64,000 nucleotides of DNA from Bisporella sp. PMI_857 (taxonomy: Eukaryota > Ascomycota > Leotiomycetes > Helotiales > Helotiaceae). Location of the stretch: contig JAJSPD010000038.1 of assembly GCA_021307315.1 (NCBI GenBank), positions 124,001-188,000 on the forward strand, in the 5' to 3' direction. Both the position numbers and the translations under genes were made by a program. Positions 1 through 12,745 of the stretch are shown here, piece by piece (the first letter of the stretch is position 1; each line of letters starts with the position of its first letter). The notes beneath the pieces were generated by a model that ran no database searches, had not been told where the DNA came from, and was given only the letters and a program-made list of their open reading frames with translations.

Positions 1-3000
1 TGGAATCTCAGCAAATATTGCCGACAAGGAGAAGGGTAAAGATGCTACATATTTCACTGTAGTCACGCATCAAAGAGTCTTTAACTTCAAGGCAGATAGT
101 GCTCCTAGCGCTAAGGAATGGGTAAAAGCTTTACAGAAGATTATATTTAGGTCACACAACGATGGCGACAGCGTCAAGATATCTCTCCCAATCGAGAATG
201 TCATCGATATCGAAGACAGCCAAGTTATAGATTTTGCAGATACCTGCAAAATCCGTGTCATTGACAACGATGAAACATACGCTATCGATGAAGTGAGTCA
301 AAATCACAACGTTCAAGTTCATATTCGCTAACTGTCTTGTTTTTAGTATTTTTTCTCGTTCTTTAGTTTTGGCAAGGAGGCTTTGAATGTACTAAAGATC
401 TTGGTCGGGGATACGACTGCACAACAGATTCCAGAAGATGTCCTAGCTTCACCTAAGACCCGCGAGGCAAGCCCTAGTCCGATTCAGCCTGGCTCCAAAC
501 GGAGCTCTATGCATCTTCCTGGTAGAGAAAATAGACCCAGGCCTTCTCCAATCCGTACAAGTAGTACTCCTATGTTGGATAGTGTGAAAGCGACACTATC
601 ACCTTTAGGTGCGCCCGGTGGTCAAAGTCCCCGAATAAGTACCGATATGAGTCGCGCAAGTTCAGACATGTTTCGAAGAAGTGTGGACTTGAACCGATTT
701 GGGAGAAAAAGTACTGACCTCAACCGATTGAATCTGGACGGAGCTAGACGTAGCTTTAGTGCAAGTCGGAGAAGTTCGAGCCGGAATCGATTAGGGGAAA
801 CGAAAGCTTCCGAAAAGCAGGAATCTTCGGATTCATATGTACATTCTCTAGAAGATCCTGTCTCATCAGGAGTACTACCATCAGCTAGTGAAGAGATGCA
901 TGCCTCTGCTAGCCAGATCCTACGTGGAAGCGATGTGTTTCTTTCTCCAACTATTCAGAGAGCAGGATCGACTTCATGGCCGAAGACCAAGACAAGTCCG
1001 ACCGACGATGCACTTTCTCATTCACCATCTCCACATATAGGTCATGAGCGCGTAACGAACAAAGAACCCCTCCACACGGAAACCTCAGCTTCAGCGGGCG
1101 CTTCTAGTACTGGCAAGGTTGAACATACGGGTTCAGTGCCAACCCTGCAAAGCATAAAAAATGCAGGAGCGTATCCATTGCAACGAGCAGCTGGGTTTGC
1201 GGGTTATATGCATAATGCATCTAAGCGAATGAGCACTCTGCTCGCGACCGAATCCATGGGTTATGTAGAAAAAGTGTCTGGGATGTGGAAAGGCGGCAAG
1301 AAGCATTACGACGAACGAGATGGGCTAGGGGCGGAAGATGACACTTACGATGATGGTGATGATGAAGGAACTATTGTTTCTGGAGACCGATTTCGGGATC
1401 ATTTCGCCTTACCAACCTCTGAGAAGTTACAAGCATCCTATTTTGGCTATCTCCAGCGCGTGCTTCCGCTTTATGGCAAGATCTACATCAGTGATCGCTC
1501 TTTCTGTTTTCGAAGTCTTCTCCCTGGTACCAGAACCAAGCTTATTCTGCCACTCAAAGATATCGAAAATGTAGAAAAAGAGCGAGGGTTCCGTTTTGGT
1601 TATTCAGGATTGGTGATTGTTATTAGAGGACATGAAGAACTTTTCTTTGAGTTCAGTCAATCGGACGTGCGTGATGATTGTGCTGTCACCCTGCACCAAA
1701 ACCTAGATTCAGCGAGATACTTGCAAGCATCAGGGGTATTGACCACCGAAGAGAAAGAGAGCGCGGAATCTGCAAGTGCTGAGCATAAAGCCTTACAGCA
1801 GGCAAGGATTGAAGGAAATGCTAATCAACATGAGCTGAATATGCCTAAGAATATTGATGATCCGCGAGATGAAGCACCTCCGATACTGTTCGACGATCCT
1901 CGTGCATCAATCCTTAACTTTAAGCCTCCTGCCTCACTACGAATAACTTGCTTGACAATTGGCTCACGCGGTGATGTCCAGCCATTTATTGCCTTATGTA
2001 AAGGCTTTATTGCCGAAGGTCATAAACCTAGGATAGCAACACACGTGGAGTTTAGAGAGTGGATAGAAAGCCACGGGATCGAATTCGCTCCTGTGGATGG
2101 TGACCCGGCTGAGCTGATGCGTATCTGCGTTGAGAACGGCATGTTTACCTTCTCATTCTTAAGAGAGGCATCCTCGAAATTTCGTGGCTGGATTGATGAT
2201 CTGCTACGTACTGCTTGGGCTGCTTGTCAGAACTCTGATTTGTTAATCGAGAGCCCAAGTGCTATGGGTGGCATACACATTGCTGAAGCACTCAAAATCC
2301 CATACTGGAGGGCCTTCTCTATGCCATGGACAAGAACACGTGCATATCCTCATGCATTCATTGTTCCTGAGCACAAAATGGGTGGTGCTTATAATTACAT
2401 GACATACCTTATGTTTGACAACTTCTTCTGGAAAGCGATTGCAGGTCAGATCAACCGATGGAGGAGGAAAGAGCTTGGCCTTCGAGATACGGATCTCCAG
2501 AAGATGCAGCCGAATAAGGTGCCATTTTTGTACAACTTTAGTCCTTCCGTGGTTGTGCCACCGTTAGATTACAGTGACTGGATTCGGGTGACAGGCTACT
2601 GGTTCCTAGATGAAGGGGCTAGTTATACACCTCCAACGGAACTAACGGATTTTATCAAGAAGGCACGAGCAGATAAGAAGAAGCTGGTTTACGTTGGCTT
2701 TGGGTCTATCGTGGTCCAAGATGCTGCCGCGCTTACTAATACTGTTATCAAATCCATTGTGAAGGCTGATGTACGATGTATTTTATCTAAAGGATGGTCC
2801 GATCGTCTTGACCAAAAGGTCACTGCAGAGGTTGAAATGCCTCTTCCGCCCGAGATTCTCAAGATCCAGTCAGCTCCTCACGACTGGTTGTTCAAGCAGA
2901 TTGACGCTGCTGCACACCATGGTGGTTCTGGTACTACCGGTGCCAGCTTGAGGGCAGGTTTACCGACAATTATTAAACCTTTTTTTGGTGACCAGTACTT

Positions 3001-3452
3001 CTTTGGAAACCGTGTGGAAGACCTTGGTGTGGGTATTTGTTTGAAAAAGCTCAACGTGAGCACCTTTGCTCGAGCCCTGTGGGAGGCTGCACATAGTGAA
3101 CGCATGATCGTCAAGGCCAGGGTTCTTGGAGAGCAAATTCGCGAAGTATGTAATGATGTTTAGACCCAGGTAGCGTATGCTAACATCTACATAGGAGAAT
3201 GGTGTGAATACAGCAATTCAGTCCATCTATCGAGACATGGAGTACGCGAAATCCCTCATCAAGGGTCGAGATGGGAAGCCAGTTGATGATACGTTGGAAG
3301 ATTCAGAAGAGAGCTGGACTTTTATTGGAGATGAACAGGAAGCGGACGTGGTTCGACGCACATATGGAGATCCAATGGCTCAGTCCGGCATACTAGGCCA
3401 GAAGAACTATATCTCATCCGACTCGGAGGGATCTGGGAAGCGGACTGCATAG
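1..3452 (+). CDS. ATG26: Sterol 3-beta-glucosyltransferase (Atg26/UGT51 family), 5' end outside window
   Basis: This enzyme transfers glucose from UDP-glucose to the 3-hydroxyl of ergosterol and other sterols; in some fungi it is needed for pexophagy. The window opens inside the coding region, so the N-terminus is missing. Exons read as <1-292, 347-3145 and 3195-3452, with GT-AG introns (gtgagt, gtatgt donors) that keep frame. The first exon encodes the end of a PH-like domain. A low-complexity Ser/Arg-rich stretch (about nt 430-1150) follows, then a GRAM-like segment near nt 1390-1720. The glycosyltransferase begins at SRGDVQPF (nt ~1960) and carries the nucleotide-sugar signature [18 protein letters not shown] near nt 2917. 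The short last exon ends in an acidic tail. The domain order PH/GRAM/GT28-like is diagnostic, so the call is secure; whether it acts in pexophagy here is not visible. Confidence 0.95.
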
Positions 3453-4582
3453 CGGGCATGTTTTTTTGATAGAGCGCGTGATATTTTTGTGGCACAGCGA
3501 ATGGCGATTGGGATAGATTCAGCGGCACGATAATTTGTATGAAGGAATCTGGGTACTTATGGGAATCATGGTAGACTTGTATGGATAGAGCTTAATGAGT
3601 GAAAGGCACATTAATATCCTTGCCATCCGGGGGCTTTGGACCTATGTCAACTGTACACGATTACAATTTCTTGGTTTGACATGGGAGGTCCTCAAGTTGA
3701 AGCTGACCAGAAATCTAACATTTTCTTGTGTATTAGATTGATGGTTAAGTGAGTACAAGGTTCAATAAAATCTGTCGCGTTGGAGTCTCATAATTTATCC
3801 AACAAGGAATTGGATATCAGACTGCAACAATTATAAAATAACATGACGAGGCTACGCTTCTGTTTCAGCCTTGTTATTTTGTACTCGTGATCAAGAACGC
3901 GATTCACCACCCCCCCTGTCAACCATCCACACCCTGGATCCTGCATTGATCAGCCTTGGAAGAGCGAGCGAATCGTGTCTATTTAAGCGGGCCCTCTAGG
4001 CTTACATAAATCATATAAACACTCACTGACTCTCCGTTTCCTCTCCCCCCAAAAGCACCAAACTCATCAATAATCGCACACCTACTTAGTTAAAGCCACC
4101 CACCTTCAAGGGAAGGATTTATTTCACATCCTCGCAAGCCAACACAAGGAAAGCAATTACAACGCGCCAGTCTGTCTATAAGCTAGCAATCTTGCCCTCA
4201 ACATTACGCGACACACTTGAGAGCATCAAAAGGTAACCATGCACCCGCAGAGGAGCGTTTTCCGCAATCCAGGATATACAAGCTGTAGCCCCACACGACA
4301 TCTATGAGAGCTTCCACCAAGTTCAAGTTGAGATCGTAGGTCTTTCAGCAGCTTGTAGATGCCAAATAGAATGTATGAGAAGCTTGCGCAAGCTCTGCCA
4401 CGCCCCCCTGGGTCTATACCTGAGGCCTGTAGACACGCTCTCGTTTGAAGCTTCAATTACCCGAACACGTCTTTGGACAAGCGTTCTTTGTAAAGACATC
4501 CACTAACATAATCGTTCTAGATACCTTTCGAGCTACGTTGCATGACCACAAAACTGGCCAATCCGCGTTGGAGGACTTCACG
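3453..4582. other. Intergenic, includes probable FCP1 5' leader
   Basis: No supported gene. The open frame upstream of the FCP1 ATG starts only at non-ATG codons. A possible leader intron ends with an acceptor-like 'ttctag' near 4520. Pyrimidine-rich, promoter-like DNA lies at 4030-4110. Confidence 0.5.
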
Positions 4583-7314
4583 ATGGGGAAGGCATTGGCA
4601 TTAGGGGCAAACATTAAATACCCCATCGTCATCAGCAAGCTACTGAAGAAACCGGGCGACCAGATCAAGAAGCGAGAATGCATACTACAATACAAGTTTA
4701 CGTGGATCAAACTGGTGGGAGACCCAATTAGAGGCGAGGAACAGGAGGAAGAGCAGACAACCATAGCCGACTGGGAGAGTCCGACCGAAGGTCGAATGAT
4801 TACGTGGAAAGTTCGCGAGGGCCAAAAGATTACCAACGATCTTGAGTTCGTAGATGTTGAGGAGGACTGCTCACATTCAATACAATTTGCTGGTCTTTGT
4901 GCAATATGTGGGAAGGACATGACTGAGACGTCATGGGCGAGCACAACCACCGACACAGAACGCGCGAAGATCAATATGACTCATGACCAGACACATCTTA
5001 CAGTCAGTGAAGGAGAGGCATCGAAAGCAGAAGAAGAACTACAACGGCGGCTTCTAAAACTTAAAAAATTGTCATTGGTGGTTGACTTAGATCAGACGAT
5101 CATCCACGCATGCATCGAACCCACGGTTGGAGAATGGCAGCGTGATCCCACCTCACCAAATTATGACGCTGTTAAAGATGTCAAGTCTTTCCAATTGGCC
5201 AATGAAGCAAATCGAGGCCAAATCTCTGAATGCTGGTACTACATTAAGATGCGACCTGGATTATCGACTTTTCTAACTAAGATCTCCGAGCTGTACGAAT
5301 TACATGTGTACACCATGGGCACTCGAGCATACGCACTGAATATCGCCAAAATCATTGATCCTGACAAAAAGCTGTTCGGTGATAGAATCATTAGTCGAGA
5401 CGAGAACGGCAGCATCACGGCAAAGAGCCTTGCCCGCCTATTCCCGGTTGATACCAAAATGGTGGTAATCATTGATGATCGTGCAGATGTGTGGCCAAAG
5501 AATCGACCTAATCTGATCAAGGTTCATCCTTATGATTTCTTCGTGGGGATTGGAGATATTAACTCCAGCTTTTTGCCTAAGCGAGAAGAGATACCAAAAG
5601 TAGATAGTGCAACCAAGAAGCATGCACTAAAGTCTAAAGGCGATTCTGTAGAAAAAATAGACGAGAGTTCAAATGCTGCAAATATCGCTACCAAGGAAAA
5701 TGGGACAAGCACGGAGGATTCCACAGGAAATGCGGGCCCTAAGATCAGTCCCCTGGAGGAGTTAGTCAAGATGGGAGGAGGGGATGATCAGGCTTTGCGA
5801 GAAGAACAGTCTGCTGAGCAAGCAAAGTTCTTGGAGACACAACTTAAGGAACGGCCTCTGGCACATCTGCAGGAACAACTAGAGAAAGAAGCAAGTGAAT
5901 CTGATAGCGAGGAGGGTGAGGAAGAAAAGCAAAATGGCGATGGAAATAAGCCACATGCGCACCACAAACCACACGCCCTCACAGATAATGACACCGAACT
6001 TACTCATCTTCAACAACATCTAACTCAAGTCCATAAGGCATTCTATGACCAATACGAAGGCGCTTTGGTCAACGCTCGGGGAGGACGCGTTGCGCAACTC
6101 AAGCCTGGACACAACAAGAAAATCTCTATCAAGGATGAAGCAGCAGATCTAAAGCTCGTGCCCGACATCGCATTTGTCATGCCAATGATCAAGTACGTAT
6201 CTCGCTAATAGAATCTTTGAGATTAGTTACTTATATACTCTTAGAAATAAGGTTTTAGAAGGCACAACTCTAGTGTTGTCAGGCTTAGTGCCGCTGTCTG
6301 CAGAAGTCCTAAGGTATATAGATTCTAAATGTTTTGATATTTACGAGCGCGTGGAGGCGTTGAGCGAGGAAGAGCGCGATTTTATTTACTATGATCTTTT
6401 AGAATCTGAAAAACAAGCTAATACTGAGAAACGCAGAACAGAAATCGCGATACAAGCAGCTACCTTCGGGGCGCAGATAGAGCTCAAGTAAGTGCCGCAA
6501 CCTCCTCGGGTTTCGCCTATTTAATGTATCTTAGGGTCTCAAGAAGGGTTACGCACCTAATCACACCTACGCTTCAGACTAGGACCAGTAAAGTTCGGCA
6601 GGCTGCGAAATACCCTGGAATCAAGATTGTGACCCATCAATGGTTGCTCGACTCGATAAGTAAATGGGAGAGACAGGACGAGACGCCGTATCTTGTGAGT
6701 GCTTGGAAAGGCATTATCAGAAAAAAACTTATTTGTTCTAACGTAAGCAGGTGACAATCCATGAATCGGACCGTAAGAGCAATGGTTCGCCACCACCAAC
6801 CGATGAGAGCGATATTTACGATAGCTCAGCAGATGAGTTTGATGTTGATAGTGTGCCAGCCAGCCAAAATGAGGAAGAAGATATCGACGGTGTCATGCCC
6901 GACGACATAGACGAAAGCAAGTCTCCCATCGATGGAGATATGCCATGGGATGATATCGACGACGAGCTAAATGAGTTCTTGAATGGTTCAGACTCGGATG
7001 CTGAAAGTACAAGCAGTAGGTCGAGTGCCGGTAGCAACTCCAGCGCACGAGGCACAAAGCGCAACCATGGCGAAATCACAGATACCGAGGATGAGGGAGA
7101 CGAGAGTGATTCAGGAAGCAAGACGACTAAGAAACAGCGTTTCTCAAGTTCTCGCAGCACTGGATTGAGCAAGGTCAAGACACCAAATAGCGAGACTAGC
7201 TTGCCAACTCCAGGTCATACAGACGGAGATGGCGACGGCGACTTAGAAGACGATGATGATTTTGGTGATTTGGAGGCTGCATTAGCGGCGGAATTCGAGA
7301 ACCAGGGTGTATGA
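4583..7314 (+). CDS. FCP1: RNA polymerase II C-terminal-domain phosphatase Fcp1
   Basis: Nuclear protein phosphatase that removes phosphate from the heptad-repeat tail of RNA polymerase II so the enzyme can be recycled. Four exons (4583-6192, 6245-6487, 6535-6694, 6751-7314) give 858 residues. The HAD-type catalytic motif DLDQT is at residues 168-172 (the two Asp residues are the nucleophile and acid/base), with the later DDRADVW acidic motif near residue 298. A BRCT domain starts around LVLSGLVPL and runs over introns 2-3 (RRVTHLI, IKIVTHQWLLDS). The last exon is an acidic, Ser-rich tail, the usual TFIIF-binding type of end. I chose the ATG at 4583 because the residues after it (MGKALALG, then YPIVISKLLKKPGD) match the family N-terminus and no upstream in-frame ATG exists. 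Exon 2 carries an extra stretch inside the BRCT region (see findings). Confidence 0.93.
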
Positions 7315-7919
7315 GGCAAGTTTTTATTGTGGTAGGAATTCTTGTGAAAGACATGATGCATTTTTCTAGCATTGCGTAGGCGTTCATGGGCACTGATCGG
7401 TGGGAAAGTCTGGATTGGGCGCCTTATGATGGCGGGATGGGACTTTCATAGCATATCAGCATTTGGCGTCGTTGCGTTAAGATATAGGACTCTGCGTGCG
7501 AGCATATCTATGTAGCGCGGTCATGGCAGTATACATTTGAGACAATGAAACATTTATATATTTAACAGACTTTGGTGTTTTGATCTGACAGGAGCTTTAG
7601 GTAGGGAGTTCTGATGAACGCCGTGACAATGCTATGGATAGCATATTTTGGGCTAGAAACTCTTTGTAAGCTTAACATGGAAATATCTAGTACCCGAATG
7701 CCTCAACATGACTATAAGCACATAAGTCGTCTAATCACAGTTGGAACCTGAAGTGGCTCTATTTCGGCACACACAATCAACACTTGCTTGGCGAAATTCT
7801 GCCGCTTCCCTCCCAAAACAAACTTAGCCCCAAGACCCACCACCGCCTTTAATTGACCTCCACCTCACCTTACAACCAAAGCTGCCAGAGGCGACAGAAA
7901 CAATAATTAACACGCCACA
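7315..7919. other. Intergenic between FCP1 and GRIM-19
   Basis: FCP1 3' region followed by the promoter and leader of the next gene. No further gene or repeat was recognised. Confidence 0.5.
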
Positions 7920-8602
7920 ATGCCTCAAGATTTACCCCCGGCTGGGGGCTATAACCCTGTACAATACAAGGTACGTTTCAACCTCACATTCCCCTGCTGC
8001 AGCCGCGATTAGAGGCACAATTGGCGTCAGATGGTGACGAGTAGAGAGACCTGGAATTTGGGAAGCTATGGAGGACAGGGCATTGAGAGCCTCAGTTGTA
8101 GAGGGCTCGGGGGCAAAGAAGCGACAGCGGATTTTTCGAGGCGGCAAATGGAGATTGGGCAGCAGCTGACTGCAAAAACAGAGAAATATCCCAGCGCGCG
8201 GTTTCCGTCCATCAGTCCTCCTCCTAGGCACGGCCGGCATCATGACCTACGGATTCTACAAATACGGCGTTGGGATTCGAGAACACAAGTATGGCCTTTC
8301 CTCCCAACGTCAACAAGAAAAACCTCGCGCTGCGGCCGTTTATGTTTCGGCGCAGAGAAGATGGCAGGGTGACTGTAAGAGCTCGGCTGACGTCTCGTAG
8401 TGAACTTGCCCGTGAAAAAATGTGGTCGCGCATTCACCTCATTCCTCTCCTCACGGCCGAAGAAGATAGAGATTTAGTGCGGAGACATTTGGCGGATCAG
8501 GCGAGGGAGAAGGAGCTGTTGGGCACGCAGACGAGCCCGTATAATAGTGATCGGTTCGTGAGGCCGACGTTTGCAGTAACGCCGGAGCGCGCTGCGAAAT
8601 AA
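7920..8602 (+). CDS. NADH:ubiquinone oxidoreductase (complex I) subunit GRIM-19/NDUFA13
   Basis: Accessory membrane-arm subunit of mitochondrial complex I (B16.6 in the bovine/fungal naming). Three exons join in frame: 7920-7970, 8182-8288 and 8401-8602, giving 119 residues, normal for fungal members. The N-terminus is MPQDLPPAGGYNPVQYK; exon 2 encodes the conserved RNIPARGFRPS stretch followed by one hydrophobic helix (VLLLGTAGIMTYGFYKYGVG); exon 3 carries the charged REKMWSRIHLIPLL helix and the C-terminal tail. Intron 1 (211 nt) is long for this window. Without splicing no continuous frame shows the protein. Assignment rests on the full-length family pattern. Confidence 0.93.
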
Positions 8603-9051
8603 ATGGTGTAAAATGGAAAGGGAGAGAGATGGGGTTGTATATAGCGGGGGCATTGTAGGATGATAGACATTGCAATGGAATTCTTAACATTTGCGTGGAA
8701 TAGACGAGTGGCTACGTTCCAGGTTTTTTTTGGTTAGTTTTGTTTTATTATTTTTTGGGCATTCGAATCTGATGGGTTCTCTCTCTGGCGACTGAGCCAT
8801 GCAAGTCAACACAAGAGTGGGAAATCCATACTTTGCACGTCTGGGTAAACGTGCTTTGCTTTCAGCATCAGCATTCCGTGACCATACCAGGGCTGCTTGT
8901 GTTCCAATAACTTCAAATCCTCGCAACCAAAAAAAATACAGTCATACCTAGATTTACACTTGCAAAAGACGTCTTGCAAAATAACTCGTAATCAGTCATA
9001 CCGTTCCCCTATAACCTCTGGACGCCATCTCTGAAGCAGTCCGGATCCCGC
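8603..9051. other. Convergent intergenic gap
   Basis: Tail-to-tail spacer between GRIM-19 (+) and ketopantoate reductase (-). T-rich tracts at 8720-8755 fit 3' ends. No gene seen. Confidence 0.5.
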
Positions 9052-10580
9052 TTAGACCCGAACGTCCTTTACATATTTATACATTGCCCTCTGCGATTTT
9101 ACTCTCTTCTGATCACCCCAGAAGACCTCTGCCTCCTTAATGCTCATGCGCGCTCCCTCCTCCACGATGTCGACGAGCTCCTTGTGTAGCTCTAACCCCT
9201 CACGCACCTCCTCAGATAAGCCCTCTATACGATCTAGGCTCGGTAATCCCATTGGATTGAAAAGCTTCATCGCTTCCTCTACTACCCATCCATTCATCTC
9301 CCGAACTTCGGTCTTCCGCCCCGCTTTGACGTCTTGCAGCATGCTGCTTTCGTTGGCAGCAGTTGCGTTAGCGGCATCAACGACATTTTGAATGAGGGAT
9401 GCGACGTTACTGAAGCGCGAAATCAGCAGGCTCGAGTTAGCGGTGAGCGGGTGGTGCAGGATGGTATAGGAGAAGGCCTGTTTGGTTCTGGTCAGCCTTG
9501 TTGCTCTTCCGGTTTCATTAGATTTTGAGAGTTAAAATTAAAGGACAGGATATACCGCAGCCAGTGGAGCCAAAAGCTTTTGTGTGCAGTCGTGCGTGAA
9601 GATCTCCCCGTTCCGAAGGTGAAGGATCGCCGAGAGTGGGTTGATACAGCAATTTACAAAAAGCTTCAGTAAGACTTGCAGCGTGAATTCCTCCCTGTCC
9701 ACCATCTTCACGTTCAAGATCTTTGCCGCTTCAACTTTACGAAGAAGATATCGCCACGGTTCATCTCCTTTCCCAGGTTCGACTTCGGCTTCGGTGGGAA
9801 GCCAGGGCTCGGAGCAGAGCGTTACATGTGCTTTCCCGGCATGTACACTGCGGAAAGGACCCACGGAATAGAGGCCATGCGATGTGATACTCTGTAAAAA
9901 GGTAGGTCGAGAAAGAGGGGAGGAAAAGAGAGAGGACACATCCTCGATGGTGCCCATCCCATTTTGAGTGAGGAGAACGGTGGACTTGTTGTTTAGACGA
10001 TGAGATATTGAGCTCAGTGCTGACGCGGAAGTACATGTCTTAGTAGTCAATATCAAATTTTGAATCATAATTTCCTATGTATGATATTAGATTGTCGTTC
10101 AGATGCGGAAATGGATGGGAATTGGGTTGAGGAGAGGAGGATAGTTACGGGATGTGACTCCGCTGCCGTACCCTGCACCGCGGGGTCTATGGCTTCGATT
10201 TCAAATACCCCAGTAGTATCTGCTTGCCCGTCGGTGATGATCTCTAGTTTCCGCCCGGCGTCTTCCCAATCCTTGAGGAGGGCTGTGCGATGGACGAGGA
10301 GTGTTAAGGGAGGTGAACTGGGCTCTTTAGCGATGGCGTGGGCGAACAGACGCCCAATATTTCCCGGCCCGAGAATGTATATTCTATTGGAATCACCATC
10401 TTCAAGTACCGGGGGCGTATATGCCTCTTTGCCTGACATCTTAACGGTTGAATACTGGATTCGAGGATGAAGCGAGGGGATATGGGATATGATCCATGAC
10501 AGTCTTTTAACTGAACTTTTGGCAATGCAAAAAGTCCTAAATTGCTTTCCGGAGGCGAGGCCTTTGGATATCTGTGCCAT
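9052..10580 (-). CDS. 2-dehydropantoate 2-reductase (ketopantoate reductase, ApbA/PanE family)
   Basis: NADPH-dependent enzyme of vitamin B5/coenzyme A synthesis: reduces 2-dehydropantoate to pantoate. Exons on the minus strand are 10580-10149, 10074-9556 and 9477-9052, joined by phase-0 introns of 74 and 78 nt, giving 458 residues. The nucleotide-binding loop ILGPGNIGRLFAHAIA (residues ~69-84) is the Rossmann GxGxxG. The segment with NGMGTIEDV, the LLKLFVNCCINPLSAIL helix and the C-terminal half match the ketopantoate reductase C-terminal domain (conserved Lys plus N-x-x-x-N). The first in-frame ATG is at 10580 and gives a basic, Ser-rich leader that could be a mitochondrial presequence; a second ATG at 10439 (MSGKEAY) would give a shorter 411-residue form. 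In yeast the equivalent is PAN5. Some fungal paralogues of this family have unproved substrates. Confidence 0.88.
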
Positions 10581-11178
10581 CTGCTGGCGATGGCGCCGTA
10601 TTGTTAAAGGAGACTGCTGTTTGTTTGGCCACAGCTCAATGTCATGTGACAATGGAGAATTATCACGTGCACATAATATCCTAGAGCTGTTTGCATTTTT
10701 GTGGCCCTAAATTTGACTATTAAAAAGAAGAAAGAAGTAAGTGATAGTATTTCTAATTCTTTTATAATCATTCCTAACATGTAAGAACTCATTACTTATT
10801 GCTCATTTCCGACGCCTTGTGTCTCAGCCTCATCAAATCAATGACGTTGTTTCAGTCTTGGAGAATCAGAGAAAAGAATATGGCAAGCTAAAGATGGCAC
10901 CAATTTTATGAATTATTTAAAAAGAAGTTCAACAAATAAATCCGCTTCTTTGAATAGTGTTGCTATTAGAGTGGAATAGGCACGCTATTAACAACTTGTA
11001 ATAATTGAACTAAGGTGTCGACTTTACTAACGGATACAAAGGTGCATATAGCTTCCTGTATATGCGTATCCCAAAGGCTTGTTGGTGTTAAACTGTTGTA
11101 TTTTCTTCGATACTTGCCAACTTCCGGTCTTTGCCAGGCTTCATCGCAGCGCCCCATGTTCTCTATCATCATCGAGCC
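10581..11178. other. Divergent promoter region
   Basis: Shared upstream region of the minus-strand reductase and the plus-strand DHH gene, AT-rich, with one CACGTG palindrome near 10675. No gene recognised. Confidence 0.45.
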
Positions 11179-12745
11179 ATGAAAAGAAAAGCAGAATCCA
11201 GTCCAGAATCCGTATCAAGGAAGTCTGTCAAGGTTGATGATTATTGCAATGTTGAGATGAAACGTGATAAAGACGGCAATACAATATGGCCGGCTCCTAA
11301 CCTGCAGATGGAAACAGCTCGAGCATTCTTGAGGGAATGGTATGAAACTCCAAGAAGAAAGGCATTGAAAGTTGATGTATATAGTGCCGCTGCTGAGCAG
11401 GCTACTCTCATTGTCCCGGACAAAGATGCAGATGGCTTGAGCTCTGGTGTCATCATCCACAAAACTCTTGTCAAGCTTGGCTTAGATCCGAAATGGCTAG
11501 ATGTGCATCTGGTTCAGAAAGGCTCAAATATCCATGAGGAGTTTGAGCGGAAGCTCATGTCCGATAAGCAGCCAAAGTTCATTATAGTACTTGATCAGGG
11601 CAGCAGAGGAGGACCACCAGTTATTGATAATCTACAAGTGAAGTCTATGGTATGTACTAAGTCTAAGGTGTTTGGTGCGTCTACAGCTAATCTTGATAAC
11701 CAAGATTATAGACCATCATTTGAGTGATGAGTTTCCGAAGAATACCACTGTAAGATTCGGAATTGAATTAAATGAAAGAGAAACTTATGCAATACAGGTC
11801 GTGTCCACATGCCACTATCCTCCAGTAGCAACAACTTCCCTAGTCACTTACGAAATTTGTAAAGAGCTAGATAAAGATATTGCGAGCGATTGCGGCTATT
11901 TATGTGCAATTGGCACACATGGCGACCTCGGAAACACACTAAAATGGCTCCCCCCATTCCCTGATTTAAGTGAAACGTTTAAAAAGCATACAAAAAAGCT
12001 CATAAACGACTGTGTGTCATACATAAATGCTCGTAAGACAGATTAAATTTTATTTCTAAACATGCTGATGACTTTTGCAGCGCGAAGGACTGGGACTTAC
12101 GATGTGATAACGGCCTGGAAGGAACTGCTCGAAGCCAAAGACCCTAAAGTTATCTTGCGCAGCCGAAGGCTCGCTGAGGCAAGGCAAGAAATCAACGAAG
12201 AAGTGGAGCGATGCACTCACACCCCTCCAAAATTCAGCAAAGATGGAAAGATCGCGGTGTTGAAAATTAGTAGCAAGGCGCAAGTCCACCCAGTGATAGC
12301 GACAAGATGGGTAAAGGCTACCCTTATTCAGATTTTTGAGCTATCAAAATGCTGATAAGTTCTATTCCAGGCCAGTCATCTCAAATCCAAAGCCCTCGAG
12401 ATCGTCATGGTCGCAAACTACGGCTACCTGCCGGGAAAGGTGAACTTCTCCTGTCGCATCGCGAAATGTGCACGAGGACGCAATCCACCCGTCAACATCA
12501 TCGAATCCCTGAAAGCGGTCGCGAGCATCGACACCTCAGATCTGGTGCAGCGGCTTGGAGAGAATTTTGCGCGGGGTCACAAGGAAGCTTCCGGCGGGAT
12601 TGTCAATATAGCGGAGTTTGAGGAAATATGTGCGTTGATGAAGGTTGGGGAGAAACCTGACAAGGCGGAGGGAGAGTCGCCGAGGAAGAAAGGCGCAGTG
12701 AGCCCACAGAAGAATACCCTGAATAATTACTTCAAGAAAGGTTGA
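11179..12745 (+). CDS. DHH-family phosphoesterase (RecJ/exopolyphosphatase-like)
   Basis: Metal-dependent phosphoesterase fold. Exons 11179-11649, 11705-12032, 12081-12310 and 12371-12745 join in frame to 467 residues. Motif I is seen as VPDKDADGLSSG, motif II as VLDQGSRGG, the family-naming motif as IIDHHLSDEFP, and a later Asp-containing motif as GTHGDLGN. The C-terminal DHHA1-like part contains the VNFSCRIAKCARG and FARGHKEASGGIV (GGH-type substrate-binding) stretches. It starts with a basic, nuclear-signal-like N-terminus (MKRKAESS). The last 14 residues, after a SPRKK/SPQK linker, are KNTLNNYFKKG, resembling a PCNA-interacting peptide. The exact 3' edge of intron 1 is uncertain: using the nearer AG (after 11686) would add six residues in frame. 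Substrate is unknown; nucleic acid end processing or a signalling nucleotide are both possible. Confidence 0.85.

Noticed and set aside
1338..1574. Overlapping plus-strand frame inside ATG26
   Set aside because: Out-of-frame shadow of a well-supported domain-bearing frame.
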